Positions 50,195-63,373 of a stretch of DNA of 64,000 nt are shown here, in pieces (position 1 is the first letter of the stretch; each line of letters begins with the position of its first letter). The translations under genes and the position numbers were made by a program. The notes below the pieces were generated by a model, which was not told the origin of the DNA, ran no database searches, and worked only from the letters and a program-made list of their open reading frames with translations. The DNA comes from Bos javanicus (taxonomy: Eukaryota > Chordata > Mammalia > Artiodactyla > Bovidae), in the NCBI RefSeq assembly GCF_032452875.1, contig NW_026894334.1, positions 82,764 through 146,763 on the forward strand. Reading direction: 5' to 3'.

Positions 50195-52706
50195 ATGATC
50201 AGTGTATGATAGCAAACATGATCAGTGCATGATCAGTCACATGATCAGCGCCATTAAGTCACGTGATCACTACATGATAGTCATGTGATCAGTCCATGCT
50301 CAGTCACGGTATCAGTGCATGATCAGCCACGTGATCAGTGCATGATCAGTCACGTGATCAGTGCATGATCAGTGATCAGTGCATGATCAGTCACGTGATC
50401 AGTGCATGACCAGGCACGTGATCAGTGCATGATCAGCCACGTGATCAGTGCATGATAGCCACGTGATCAGTGCATGATCAGTCACCTGATGGGTGTATGA
50501 TCAGTCACGTGACCTGTACATGGTAGCTACATGATCATTGCATGATCAGCCACGTGAGTAGTGCATGATAGCCACGTGATCAGTGCATGATCAGTCACGT
50601 GATCAGTGCATGATCAGTCATGTGATCAGCATGATAGTCACGTGATCAGTGCATGATCAGCCACGTGATCAGTGCATGATCAGCCACGTGATCAGTGCAT
50701 GATCAGCACGTGATCAGTGCATGATCAGTCACGTGATCAGTGCATGATAGCCACGTGATCAGTGCATGATCAGTCACGTGATCAGTGCATGATCAGCCAC
50801 GTGATCAGTGCATGATCAGTCACGTGATCAGTGCATGATATCACGTGATCAGTGCATGATCAGTCACATCAGTGCATGATCAGCCACGTGATCAGTGCAT
50901 GATAGCCAGTGATCAGTGCATGATCAGCCAGTGATCAGTGCATGATCAGTCACGTGATCAGTGCATGATCAGCCACGTGATCAGTGCATGATAGCCACGT
51001 GATCAGTGCATGATCAGCCACGTGATCAGTGCATGATCAGTCACGTGATCAGTGCATGATCAGCCACGTGATCAGTGCATGATCAGCCACGTGATCAGTG
51101 CATGATCAGCCACGTGATCAGTGCATGATCAGCCACGTGATCAGTGCATGATCAGTCACGTGATCAGTGCATGATCAGCCACGTGATCAGTGCATGATAG
51201 CCACGTGATCAGTGCATGATCAGTCACGTGATCAGTGCATGATCAGCCACGTGATCAGTGCATGATAGCCACGTGATCAGTGCATGATCAGTCACTGATC
51301 AGTGTATGATCAGTCACGTGACCAGTACATGGTAGCACATGATCATTGCATGATCAGCCACGTGATCAGTGCATGATAGCCACGTGATCAGTGCATGATC
51401 AGTCACGTGATCAGTGCATGATCAGTCACGTGATCAGTGCATGACCAGGCACGTGATCAGTGCATGATCAGCCACGTGATCAGTGCATGATAGCCACGTG
51501 ATCAGTGCATGATCAGTCACGTGATCAGTGCATGATCAGTCACGTGATCAGTGCATGATCAGCCACGTGATCAGTGCATGATCAGCCACGTGATCAGTGC
51601 ATGATCAATCACGTGATCAGTGCATGATCAGTCACGTGATCAGTGCATGGTAGCTCGTGATCAGTGCATGATCAGCCACGTGATCAGTGCATGATAGCCA
51701 CGTGATCAGTGCATGATCAGTCACGTGATCAGTGCATGATCAGTCACGTGATCAGTGCATGATCAGTCACGTGATCAGTGCATGATCAGCCACGTGATCA
51801 GTGCATGATCAGTCACGTGATCAGTGCATGATAGCTACGTGATCATTGCATGATCAGCCACGTGATCAGTGCATGATAGCCACGTGATCAGTGCATGATA
51901 GCCACGTGATCAGTGCATGATCAGTCATGTGATACGTGTGTGATCAGCCACGTGATCAGTGCATGATATCCACGTGATCAGTGCATGATAGCCACGTGAT
52001 CAGTGCATGAGAGCCACGTGATCAGTGCATGATCAGTCACGTGATACATGTGTGATCAGCCACGTGATCAGTGCATGATGAGCCACGTGATCAGTGCAGG
52101 ATCAATTACGTGATCAGTGCATGATCAGTCACGTGACCAGTACATGGTTGCTACGTGATCGTTGCATGATCAGCCACGTGAGCAGAGCATGATAGCCACG
52201 TGATCAGTGCATGATCAGTCACGTGATCAGTACATGATCAGTCACGTGAACAGTGCATGATCATTTACGTGATCTGTGCATGATCAGTCACGTGACCAGT
52301 ATATGGTAGCTACGTGATCATTCCATGACGAGCCACGTGAGCAGTGCATGATAGCCACGTGATGTGTGCATGATGAGTTACGTGAGCAGAGTATGATCAG
52401 CCACGTGATCAGTGCATGAGTGCCACGTGATCAGTGCATGATATGTCACGTGACAGGTGTGTGATCAGCCACGTGAACAGTGCATGTTCAGCCACGTGAT
52501 CAGTGCATGATAGCCACGTGATCAGTGCATGATCAGTTACGTGAGCAGTGTATGATCAGCCACGTGATCAGTGCATGGTCAGACACGTGAACAGTGTATG
52601 ATCAGCCACGTGATCAGTGCATGATATCCAAGTGATCAGTGCATGATCATCACGTGATCAGTGTATGATCAGCCACGTGAACAGTGCATGCTCAGTCACG
52701 TGATCT
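50195..52706. repeat. Spacer 30, class T2, 2.5 kb, two spacer heads
   Basis: CACCTGATGGG near 50484 is the expected T2 head. A second head-like block (CACTGATCAGTGTATG, GGTAGCACATGATCATTG) appears near 51295-51350 with no core before it. The leader of core 31 follows. No gene. Confidence 0.85.
51921..52706 (+). repeat. Long leader of core 31 (786 bp)
   Basis: Same length and marker order as the core 1 leader. The only difference I noticed by eye is GATCGTTG in place of GATCATTG. Confidence 0.87.
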
Positions 52707-52950
52707 GGGCCTGCTGAGCTGCGTGATTACTGTCTGCTCATCTGCTTGACAATTGCCAGCTGAGCTGCACGATTCCTGCCTGTCATCTGCTTGACAATTG
52801 CCAGCTGTGCTGCGTAATTCCTGCCTGCTCAGCTGCTTGATTATTGCCAGCTGAGCAGCATGATTCCTCACAGCTGAGTTCCATGATTATTGCCTGCTGA
52901 CTGTTTGATTCGTGCCTACTCAGCTCTTTGTTTATTGCCTCCAGAGGCAC
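52707..52950 (+). repeat. Core copy 31, type A, 244 bp
   Basis: Full-length type A. Junction is GTGATCT-GGG, while copy 1, with an almost matching leader, has GTGATCA-GGG. Followed by T3. Confidence 0.92.
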
Positions 52951-53907
52951 ATGATCAGTGTATGATAGCAAACATGATCAGTGCATGATCAGTCACATGA
53001 TCAGCGCCATTAAGTCACGTGATCACTACATGATAGTCATGTGATCAGTCCATGCTCAGTCACGGTATCAGTGCATGATCAGCCACGTGATCAGTGCATG
53101 ATCAGCCACGTGATCAGTTCATGATAGCCACGTGATCAGTGCATGATCAGTCACGTGATCAGTGCATGATCAGGCACGTGATCAGTGCATGATCAGTCAC
53201 GTGATCAGTGCATGATCAGCCACGTGATCAGTGCATGATCAGTCACGTGATCAGTGCATGATCAGCCACGTGATCAGTGCATGATCAGCCACGTGATCAG
53301 TGCATGATCAGTCACGTGATCAGTGCATGATCAGTCACGTGACCAGTACATGGTAGCGTGATCAGTGCATGATCAGCCACGTGAGCAGTGCATGATAGCC
53401 ACGTGATCAGTGCATGATCAGTCACGTGATCAGTGCATGATCAGTCACGTGATCAGTGCATGATCAGTCACGTGATCAGTGCATGATCAGTCACGTGATC
53501 AGTGCATGATCAGCCACGTGATCAGTGCATGATAGCCACGTGATCAGTGCATGATCAGCCACGTGATCAGTGCATGATAGCCACGTGATCAGTGCATGAT
53601 CAGTCACATGATCAGTGCATGATCAGCCACGTGATCAGTGCATGATCAGTCACGTGATCAGTGCATGATCAGCCACGTGATCAGTGCATGATCAGTCACG
53701 TGATCAGTGCATGATCAGCCACGTGATCAGTGCATGATCAGCACGTGATCAGTGCATGATAGCCACGTGATCAGTGCATGATCAGTCACGTGAAGTGTAT
53801 GATCAGCCACGTGATCAGTGCATGATAGCCACGTGATCAGTGCATGATCAGTCACGTGATCAGTGATGATCAGCCACGTGAACAGTGCATGCTCAGTCAC
53901 GTGATCT
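52951..53907. repeat. Spacer 31, class T3
   Basis: GTTCATGATAGCC near 53118 and a GGTAGCGTG variant marker near 53352. Short leader with small deletions (GTGAAGTGTATG, CAGTGATGATC). No gene. Confidence 0.86.
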
Positions 53908-54150
53908 GGGCCTGCTGAGCTGCGTGATTACTGTCTGCTCATCTGCTTGACAATTGCCAGCTGAGCTGCACGATTCCTGCCTGTCATCTGCTTGACAATT
54001 GCCAGCTGTGCTGCGAATTCCTGCCTGCTCAGCTGCTTGATTATTGCCAGCTGAGCAGCATGATTCCTCACACCTGAGTTCCATGATTATTGCCTGCTGA
54101 CTGTTTGATTCGTGCCTACTCAGCTCTTTGTTTATTGCCTCCAGAGGCAC
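53908..54150 (+). repeat. Core copy 32, type B, 243 bp
   Basis: Type B with the GCGAATTCC deletion. It follows copy 31 by 1,201 bp; copy 2, with the same deletion, follows copy 1 by 1,204 bp. Followed by T1. Confidence 0.92.
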
Positions 54151-55906
54151 ATGATCAGTGTATGATAGCAAACATGATCAGTGCATGATCAGTCACATGA
54201 TCAGCGCATTAAGTCACGTGATCACTACATGATAGTCATGTGATCAGTCCATGCTCAGTCACGGTATCAGTGCATGATCAGCCACGTGATCAGTGCATGA
54301 TCTGTCACATGATCAGTGTATGATCATCCACGTGATCAGTGCATGGGCAGTCATGATCAGTGCATGATATAGACGTGATCAGTGCATGATCAGTCACGTG
54401 ATCAGTGCATGATAGCCACGTGATCAGTGCATGATCAGTCACCTGATGGGTGTATGATCATTCACGTGACCTGTACATGGTAGCTACATGATCATTGCAT
54501 GATCAGCCACGTGAGTAGTGCATGATAGCCACGTGATCACTGCATGATCAGTCACGTGATCAGTGCATGATCAGTCACGTGATCAGTGCATGATCAGCCA
54601 CGTGATCAGTGCATGATCAGCCACGTGATCAGTGCATGATCAGCCACGTGATCAGTGCGATCAGTCACGTGATCAGTGCATGATCAGTCAGTGATCAGTG
54701 CATGATCAGCCACGTGATCAGTGCATGATAGCCACGTGATCAGTGCATGATCAGTCACTGATCAGTGCATGATCAGTCACGTGACCAGTGCATGATCAGC
54801 TACGTGATCAGTGCATGATCAGCCACGTGATCAGTGCATGATAGCCACGTGATCAGTGCATGATCAGTCACGTGATCAGTGCATGATCAGTCACGTGATC
54901 AGTGCATGATCAGCCACGTGATCAGTGCATGATCAGCCACGTGATCAGTGCATGATCAGCCACGTGATCAGTGCATGATCAGTCACGTGATCAGTGCATG
55001 ATCAGCCACGTGATCAGTGCATGATCAGCCACGTGATCAGTGCATGATAGCCACGTGATCAGTGCATGATCAGTCACGTGATCAGTGCATGATCAGTCAC
55101 GTGATCAGTGCATGATCAGTCACGTGATCAGTGCATGATCAGCCACGTGATCAGTGCATGATCAGTCACGTGATCAGTGCATGATAGCCACGTGATCAGT
55201 GATGAAGCCACGTGATCAGTGCATGATAGCCACGTGATCAGTGCATGATAGCCACGTGATCAGTGCATGATCAGTCACGTGATAGTGTGATCAGCCACGT
55301 GATCAGTGCATGATATCCACGTGATCAGTGCATGATCAGCCACGTGATCAGTGCATGAGAGCCACGTGATCAGTGCATGATCAGCCACGTGATCAGTGCA
55401 TGATCAGCCACGTGATCAGTGCATGATCAGTCACGTGATCAGTACATGATCAGTCACGTGAACAGTGCATGATCATTTACGTGATCTGTGCATGATCAGT
55501 CACGTGACCAGTATATGGTAGCTACGTGATCATTCCATGACGAGCCACGTGAGCAGTGCATGATAGCCACGTGATGTGTGCATGATGAGTTACGTGAGCA
55601 GAGTATGATCAGCCACGTGATCAGTGCATGAGTGATCAGTGCATGATATGTCACGTGACAGGTGTGTGATCAGCCACGTGAACAGTGCATGTTCAGCCAC
55701 GTGATCAGTGCATGATAGCCACGTGATCAGTGCATGATCAGTTACGTGAGCAGTGTATGATCAGCCACGTGATCAGTGCATGGTCAGACACGTGAACAGT
55801 GTATGATCAGCCACGTGATCAGTGCATGATATCCAAGTGATCAGTGCATGATCATCACGTGATCAGTGTATGATCAGCCACGTGAACATGCTCAGTCACG
55901 TGATCA
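54151..55906. repeat. Spacer 32, class T1, with leader
   Basis: GATCTGTCACATGATCAG near 54299 and CACCTGATGGG near 54440, as in spacer 2. The leader of core 33 starts near 55270. No gene. Confidence 0.87.
55270..55906 (+). repeat. Long leader of core 33 (about 637 bp)
   Basis: Matches the core 3 leader in lacking the GATACATGTG to GGTTGCTACG part. Contains GATATCC, GAGAGCC, GATCATTTACG, ATTCCATGACGAGCC and ATATCCAAG. One unit is cut (GAGTGATCAG for GAGTGCCACGTGATCAG). Confidence 0.84.
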
Positions 55907-56146
55907 GGGCCTGCTGAGCTGCGTGATTACTGTCTGCTCATCTGCTTGACAATTGCCAGCTGAGCTGCACGATTCTGCCTGTCATCTGCTTGACAATTGC
56001 CAGCTGTGCTGCGTAATTCCTGCCTGCTCAGCTGCTTGATTATTGCCAGCTGAGCAGCATGATTCCTCACAGCTGAGTTCCATGATTATTGCCTGCTGAC
56101 TGTATTCGTGCCTACTCAGCTCTTTGTTTATTGCCTCCAGAGGCAC
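55907..56146 (+). repeat. Core copy 33, type A, 240 bp
   Basis: Type A with ACTGTATTCG for ACTGTTTGATTCG, related to the copy 3 variant. One C lost (CGATTCTGCC). Followed by T3. Confidence 0.92.
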
Positions 56147-57216
56147 ATGATCAGTGTATGATAGCAAACATGATCAGTGCATGATCAGTCACATGATCAG
56201 CGCCATTAAGTCACGTGATCACTACATGATAGTCATGTGATCAGTCCATGCTCAGTCACGGTATCAGTGCATGATCAGCCACGTGATCAGTGCATGATCA
56301 GCCACGTGATCAGTGCATGATCATTGTGATCAGTGCATGATCAGTCACGTGATCAGTGCATGATCAGTCACGTGATCAGTGCATGATCAGTCACGTGATC
56401 AGTGCATGATCAGTCACGTGATCAGTGCATGATCAGCCACGTGATCAGTGCATGATCAGCCACGTGATCAGTGCATGATCAGTCACGTGATCAGTGCATG
56501 ATCAGTCACGTGACCAGTACATGGTAGCTACGTGATCATTGCATGATCAGCCACGTGAGCAGTGCATGATAGCCACGTGATCAGTGCATGATCAGTCACG
56601 TGATCAGTGCATGATCAGCCACGTGATCAGTGCATGATCAGCCACGTGATCAGTGCATGATCAATTACGTGATCAGTGCATGATCAGCCACGTGACCAGT
56701 GTGGTAGCCACGTGATCAGTGCATGATCAGCCACGTGATCAGTGCATGATAGCCACGTGATCAGTGCATGATCAGTCACGTGATCAGTGCATGATCATCA
56801 CGTGATCAGTGCATGATCAGTCACGTGATCAGTGCATGATATCACGTGATCAGTGCATGATCAGTCACGTGATCAGTGCATGATCAGCCACGTGATCAGT
56901 GCATGATAGCCACGTGATCAGTGCATGATAGCCAGTGATCAGTGCATGATCAGCCACGTGATCAGTGCATGATCAGCCACGTGATCAGTGCATGATCAGC
57001 CACGTGATCAGTGCATGATCAGCCACGTGATCAGTGCATGATCAGTTACGTGATCAGTGTATGATCAGCCACGTGATCAGTGCATGGTCAGACACGTGAA
57101 CAGTGTATGATCAGCCACGTGATCAGTGCATGATATCCAAGTGATCAGTGCATGATCAATCACGTGATCAGTGTATGATCAGCCACGTGAACAGTGCATG
57201 CTCAGTCACGTGATCT
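56147..57216. repeat. Spacer 33, class T3
   Basis: Regular T3 spacer with GGTAGCTACG near 56523 and a damaged marker (CCAGTGTGGTAGCC) near 56696. ATATCCAAG near 57131 marks a partial leader. No gene. Confidence 0.86.
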
Positions 57217-57460
57217 GGGCCTGCTGAGCTGCGTGATTACTGTCTGCTCATCTGCTTGACAATTGCCAGCTGAGCTGCACGATTCCTGCCTGTCATCTGC
57301 TTGACAATTGCCAGCTGTGCTGCGTAATTCCTGCCTGCTCAGCTGCTTGATTATTGCCAGCTGAGCAGCATGATTCCTCACAGCTGAGTTCCATGATTAT
57401 TGCCTGCTGACTGTTTGATTCGTGCCTACTCAGCTCTTTGTTTATTGCCTCCAGAGGCAC
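57217..57460 (+). repeat. Core copy 34, type A, 244 bp
   Basis: Full-length type A, junction GTGATCT-GGG. It occupies a position where type B normally follows a T3 spacer. Confidence 0.92.
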
Positions 57461-59097
57461 ATGATCAGTGTATGATAGCAAACATGATCAGTGCATGATC
57501 AGTCACATGATCAGCGCCATTAAGTCACGTGATCACTACATGATAGTCATGTGATCAGTCCATGCTCAGTCACGGTATCAGTGCATGATCAGCCACGTGA
57601 TCAGTGCATGATCTGTCACATGATTAGTGTATGATCATCCACGTGATCAGTGCATGGGCAGTCACGTGATCAGTGCATGATATAGACGTGATCAGTGCAT
57701 GATCAGTCACGTGATCAGTGCATGATCAGTCACGTGATCAGTGCATGGAATACATGATCATTGCATGATCAGCCACGTGAGTAGTGCATGATAGCCACGT
57801 GATCAGTGCATGATCAGTCACGTGATCAGTGCATGATCAGTCACGTGATCAGTGCATGATCAGCCACGTGATCAGTGCATGATCAGCCACGTGATCAGTG
57901 CATGATCAGCCATGTGATCAGTGCATGATCAGTCACGTGATCAGTGCATGATAGCCACGTGATCAGTGCATGATCAGCCACGTGATCAGTGCATGATAGC
58001 CACGTGATCAGTGCATGATCAGTCACGTGATCAGTGCATGATCAGTCACGTGATCAGTGCATGATAGCCACGTGATCAGTGCATGATCAGTCACGTGATC
58101 AGTGCATGATAGCCACGTGATCAGTGCATGATCAGCACGTGATCAGTGCATGATCAGTCATGTGATCAGTGCATGATCAGCCACGTGATCAGTGCATGAT
58201 CAGCACGTGATCAGTGCATGATCAGCACGTGATCTGTGCATGATCAGCCACGTGATCAGTGCATGATAGCCACGTGATCAGTGCATGATCAGCCACGTGA
58301 TCAGTGCATGATCAGTCACGTGATCAGTGCATGATCATTTGATCAGTGCATGATCAGTCACGTGACAGTGTATATGGTAGCCACGTGATCATTGCATGAT
58401 CAGCCACGAGCAGTGCATGATAGCCACGTGATCAGTGCATGATCAGTCACGTGATCAGTGCATGATCAGCCACGTGATCAGTGCATGATCAGTCACGTGA
58501 TCAGCATGATCACCACGTGATCAGTGCATGATCAGCCACGTGACCAGTGCATGATAGCCACGTGATCAGTGCATGATCAGCCACGTGATCAGTGCATGAT
58601 AGCCACGTGATCAGTGCATGATAGCCACGTGATCAGTGCATGATCAGTCACGTGATACGCATGATCAGCACGTGATCAGTGCATGATATCCACGTGATCA
58701 GTGCATGATCAGTCACGTGATCAGTGCATGATCAGCCACGTGATACAGTGGATCTCACATGATCAGTGTGCATGATGAGCCACGTGATCAGCATGATCAA
58801 TCACGTGATCAGTGCATGATCAGTCACGTGACCAGTACATGATTGCCACGTGATCAGCATGATCAGCCACGTGATCAGTGCATGATAGCCACGTGATCAG
58901 TGCATGATCAGTTACCTGATCAGTGTATGATCAGCCACGTGACCTGCATGGTCAGCACGTGATCAGTGTATGATCAGCCACGTGATCAGTGATGATCCAC
59001 GTGATCAGTGCATGATCAGTCACGTGATCAGTGCATGATCAGCCACGTGATCAGTGCATGATCAGTCACGTGATCAGTGCATGATCAGCCACGTGAT
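57461..59097. repeat. Spacer 34, T1 head, becoming irregular
   Basis: GATCTGTCACATGATTAG near 57611 opens a T1 spacer, but the CACCTGATGGG block is replaced by a truncated GCATGGAATACATG near 57744. Short units become frequent after about 58130. From 58638 a worn long leader can be followed (GATACGC, GATATCC, GATGAGCC, GATTGCCACG). No gene. Confidence 0.83.
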
Positions 59098-59317
59098 CAC
59101 TGTCTGTCACTGATCAGTGCATGATCAGCCACAGTGAGCTGCATGATTCCTGCCTGTCATCTGCATGATAATGACAGCTGTGCTGCGAATTCTGCCTGAT
59201 CAGTGCATGATTAGCCACGTGATCAGTGCATGATTCCTCACAGATGAGTTCCATGATCATTGCATGATGACTGTATGATCGTGCCTATCAGCTCGTGTTC
59301 AGTGCATCCAGAGGTAC
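59098..59317 (+). repeat. Core copy 35, heavily degraded, A-like
   Basis: Core words survive in order: CACTGTCTG, GTGAGCTGCATGATTCC, TGCCTGTCATCTGC, CAGCTGTGCTGCGAATTC, GATTCCTCACAG, GAGTTCCATG, ATCCAGAGG. Between them sit canonical pieces with GATC and CACGTG, which intact cores lack. This is either an old copy overwritten by spacer units or an assembly mixture. Confidence 0.8.
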
Positions 59318-60222
59318 GTGATCAGTGCATGATAGCACGTGATCAGTGCATGATCAGTCACATGATCAGTGCATTAAGTCACGTGATCAGTATGATCAGC
59401 CACGTGATCAGTGCATGATAGCCACGTGATCAGTGCATGATCAGCCACGTGATCAGTGCATGATCAGCCAGTGATCAGTGCATGATAGCCACGTGATCAG
59501 TGCATGATTAGCCACGTGATCAGTGCATGACCAGCCACGTGATCAGTGCATGATCAGTCACGTGATCAGTGCATGATCAGTGATCAGCCACGTGATCAGT
59601 GCATGATCAGCCACGTGATCAGTGCATGATCAATTACGTGATCAGTGCATGATCAGTCACGTGACCAGTACATGGTAGCTACGTGATCGTTGCATGATCA
59701 GCCACGTGAGCAGTGCATGATAGCCACGTGATCAGTGCATGATCAGTCACGTGATCAGTGCATGATCAGTCACGTGAACAGTGCATGATCATTTACGTGA
59801 TCATTGCATGATCAGTCACGTGATCAGTGCATGATAGCCACGTGATCAGTGCATGACCGTCACGTGATCAGTGCATGATCATCCGTGATCAGTGATGGGC
59901 AGCCACGTGATCAGTGCATGATATAGCCACGTGATCAGTGCATGATCATTCTGATCAGTGCATGATCAACCACGTGATCATGATCAGCCACGTAATCAGT
60001 GCATGTGATCAGCCACGTGATCAGTGCATGATCAGCCACGTGATCAGTGCATGATCAGTTACGTGAGCAGTGTGATCAGCCACGTGATCAGTGCATGGTC
60101 AGACACGTGAACAGTGTATGATCAGCCACGTGATCAGTGCATGATATCCAATGATCAGTGCATGATCACATGATCAGTGTATGATCAGCCACGTGAACAG
60201 TGCATGCTCAGTCACGTGATCT
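59318..60222. repeat. Spacer 35, irregular
   Basis: The 3' transition is only faintly visible (CACATGATCAGTGCATTAAG near 59361). GGTAGCTACG near 59674. Many broken units between 59850 and 60010. Short leader with GGTCAGACACG. No gene. Confidence 0.83.
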
Positions 60223-60464
60223 GGGCCTGCTGAGCTGCGTGATTACTGTCTGCTCATCTGCTTGACAATTGCCAGCTGAGCTGCACGATTCCTGCCTGTC
60301 ATCTGCTTGACAATTATCAGCTGTGCCATAATTCCTGCCTGCTCAGCTGCTTGATTATTGCCAGCTGAGCAGCATGATTCCTCACACCTGAGTTCCATGA
60401 TTATTGCCTGCTGACTGTTTGATTCGTGCCTACTCAGCTCTTTGTTTATTGCCTCCAGAGGCAC
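60223..60464 (+). repeat. Core copy 36, type B, 242 bp
   Basis: Type B, junction GTGATCT-GGG. Unit 5 is altered (CAATTATCAGCTGTGCCATAATTCC), and the transition after it lacks AGC (GTATGATAAACATG). Followed by T1. Confidence 0.91.
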
Positions 60465-61460
60465 ATGATCAGTGTATGATAAACATGATCAGCGCATGAT
60501 CAGTCACATGATCAGCGCCATTAAGTCACGTGATCACTACATGATAGTCATGTGATCAGTCCATGCTCAGTCACGGTATCAGTGCATGATCAGCCACGTG
60601 ATCAGTGCATGATCTGTCACATGATCAGTGTATGATCATCCACGTGATCAGTGCATGGCAGTCATGATCAGTGCATGATATAGACGTGATCAGTGCATGA
60701 TCAGTCTCGTGATCAGTGCATGATAGCCACGTGATCAGTGCATGATCAGTCACCTGATGGGTGTATGATCAGTCACGTGACCTGTACATGGTAGCTACAT
60801 GATCATTGCATGATCAGCACGTGAGTAGTGTATGATAGCCACGTGATCACTGCATGATCAGTCACGTGATCAGTGCATGATCAGTCACGCGATCAGTGCA
60901 TGATCAGTCACGTGATCAGTGTATGATCACACGTGATCAGTGCATGATAGCCACGTGATCAGTGCATGATCAGTCCTGTGTGATCAGTGCATGATCAGCC
61001 ACGTGATCAGTGCATGATCATTTACGTGATCAGTGCATGATCAGTCACGTGATCAGTATATGGTAGCTATGATCATTCCATGACGAAGCCACGTGACCAG
61101 TGCATGATAGCCACGATGATCTGTGCATGATGAGTTACGTGAGCAGTGTATGATCAGCCACGTGATCAGTGCATGAGTGCCACGTGATCAGTGCATGATC
61201 AGTCACGTGACAGTGTATGATCAGCCACGTGATCAGTGCATGATCAGCCACGTGAGCAGAGCATGATAGCCACGTGATCAGTGCATGATCAGTCACGTGA
61301 TCAGTGTATGATCAGCCACGGGATCAGTGCATGGTCAGACACGTGAACAGTGTGATCAGCCACGTGATCAGTGCATGATATCCAAGTGATCATTGCATGA
61401 TCATCACGTGATCAGTGTATGATCAGCCACGTGAACAGTGCATGCTCAGTCACGTGATCA
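60465..61460. repeat. Spacer 36, class T1, with leader
   Basis: GATCTGTC near 60612, CACCTGATGGG near 60752. From about 61018 a divergent long leader (GATCATTTACG, ATATGGTAGC, ATTCCATGACGAAGCC, GAGTGCC, ATATCCAAG). Contains rare CACGCGATC. No gene. Confidence 0.85.
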
Positions 61461-61700
61461 GGGCCTGCTGAGCTGCGTGATTACTGTCTGCTCATTTGCT
61501 TGACAATTGCCAGCTGAGCTGCACGATTCCTGCCTGTCATCTGCTTGACAATTGCCAGCTGTGCTGCGTAATTCTGCCTGCTCAGCTGCTTGATTATTGC
61601 CAGCTGAGCAGCATGATTCCTCACAGCTGAGTTCCATGATCATTGCATGACTGTTTGATTCGTGCCTACTCAGCTCTTTGTTTATTGCCTCCAGAGCCAC
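61461..61700 (+). repeat. Core copy 37, type A, 240 bp
   Basis: Type A with scattered changes: TCATTTGC, GTAATTCTGCC, CATGATCATTGCATGACTG (which introduces a GATC), and CCAGAGCCACGTG at the 3' end. Drift toward canonical sequence. Followed by T2. Confidence 0.91.
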
Positions 61701-63132
61701 GTGATCAGTGCATGATAGCAAACATGATCAGTGCATGATCAGTCACATGATCAGCGCCATTCAGTCATGTGATCACTGCATGATATAGACGTGATCAGTC
61801 CATGATCAGTCACGTGATCAGTGTATGATCAGCCACGTGATCAGTGCATGATCAGCCACGTGATCAGTGCATGATAGCCACGTGATCAGTGCATGATCAG
61901 TCACGTGATCAGTGCATGATCAGGCACGTGATCAGTGCATGATCAGCCACGTGATCAGTGCATGATAGCCACGTGATCAGTGCATGATCAGTCACCTGAT
62001 GGTGTATGATCAGTCACGTGACCTGTACATGGTAGCTACATGATCATTGCATGATCAGCCACGTGAGTAGTGCATGATAGCCACGTGATCAGTGCATGAT
62101 CAGTCACGTGATCAGTGCATGATCAGTCATGTGACCAGTACATGGTAGCTACGTGATCATTGCAAGATCAGCCACGTGAGCAGTGCATGATAGCCACGTG
62201 ATCAGTGCATGATCAGTCACGGATCAGTGCATGATCAGCCACGTGATCAGTGCATGATCAGTCACGTGATCAGTGCATGATCAGCCATGATCATGTATGA
62301 TAGCCACGTGATCAGTGCATGATCAGTCACGTGATCAGTGCATGATCACCAGATCAGTGCATGATCAGCCACGTGATCAGTGCATGATCAGCCACGTGAT
62401 CAGTGCATGATCAATTACGTGATCAGTGCATGATCAGCCACGTGATCAGTGCATGGTAGCCACGTGATCAGTGCATGATCAGCCACGTGAGCAGCATGAT
62501 AAAGTGATCAAAATGATCAGCGTGATCAGTGCATGATCACCACGTGATCAGTGCATGATAACACGTGATCAGTGCATGATCAATTACGTGATCAGTGCAT
62601 GATCAGTCACGTGACCAGTACATGGTAGCTACGTGATCATTGCATGATCAGCAATACGTGAGCAGTGCATGATAGCCACGTGATCAGTGCATGATCTGTC
62701 ACGTGATCAGTGCATGATCATCCACGTGATCAGTGCATGATCAGTCACGTGATCAGTGCATGATATACACGTGATCAGTGCATGATCAGCCACGTGATCA
62801 GTGCATGATCAACTACCTGGATCAGTGCAATTTTATCAGCCACGTATGAGTGCCTGATAGCCAAGATGATCAGTGCATTATCAACGTGACGCATGATCAG
62901 CCAAGTAACAGTGCATGATAGCCACGATCAGTGCATGATAGCCACGTGATCAGTGCATGATCAGTTACGTGAGCAGTGTATGATCAGCCACGTGATCAGT
63001 GCATGGTCAGACACGTGAACAGTGTATGATCAGCCACGTGATCAGTGCATGATATCCAAGTGATCAGTGCATGATCATCACGTGATCAGTATGATCAGCC
63101 ACGTGAACAGTGCATGCTCAGTCACGTGATCT
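61701..63132. repeat. Spacer 37, class T2, irregular
   Basis: CACCTGATGG near 61994, GGTAGCTAC markers near 62031, 62145 and 62626. Broken units occur at 62280-62350, 62490-62560 and 62810-62930. No gene. Confidence 0.83.
62800..62935. other. Most divergent repeat patch
   Basis: The 23-bp period is hard to follow: CAACTACCTGGATCAG, GTGCAATTTTATCAGCC, ACGTATGAGTGCCTG, GCCAAGATGATCAG, GCATTATCAACGTGACG. It holds a TTTT run, which canonical units lack. Still repeat-derived. Confidence 0.75.
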
Positions 63133-63373
63133 GGGCCTGCTGAGCTGCGTGATTACTGTCTGCTCATCTGCTTGACAATTGCCAGCTGAGCTGCACGATT
63201 CCTGCCTGTCATCTGCTTGACAATTGCCAGCTGTGCTGCATTCCTGCCTGCTCAGCTGCTTGATTATTGCCAGCTGAGCAGCATGATTCCTCACATCTGA
63301 GTTCCATGATGATTGCCTGCTGACTGTTTGATTCATGCCTACTCAGCTCTTTGTTTATTGCCTCCAGAGGCAC
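63133..63373 (+). repeat. Core copy 38, marker variant, 241 bp
   Basis: The marker is CACATCTG, neither A nor B. GCTGCATTCC has lost three bases, and GATGATTGCC and ATTCATGCC are further changes. Junction GTGATCT-GGG. Followed by T1. Confidence 0.91.
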
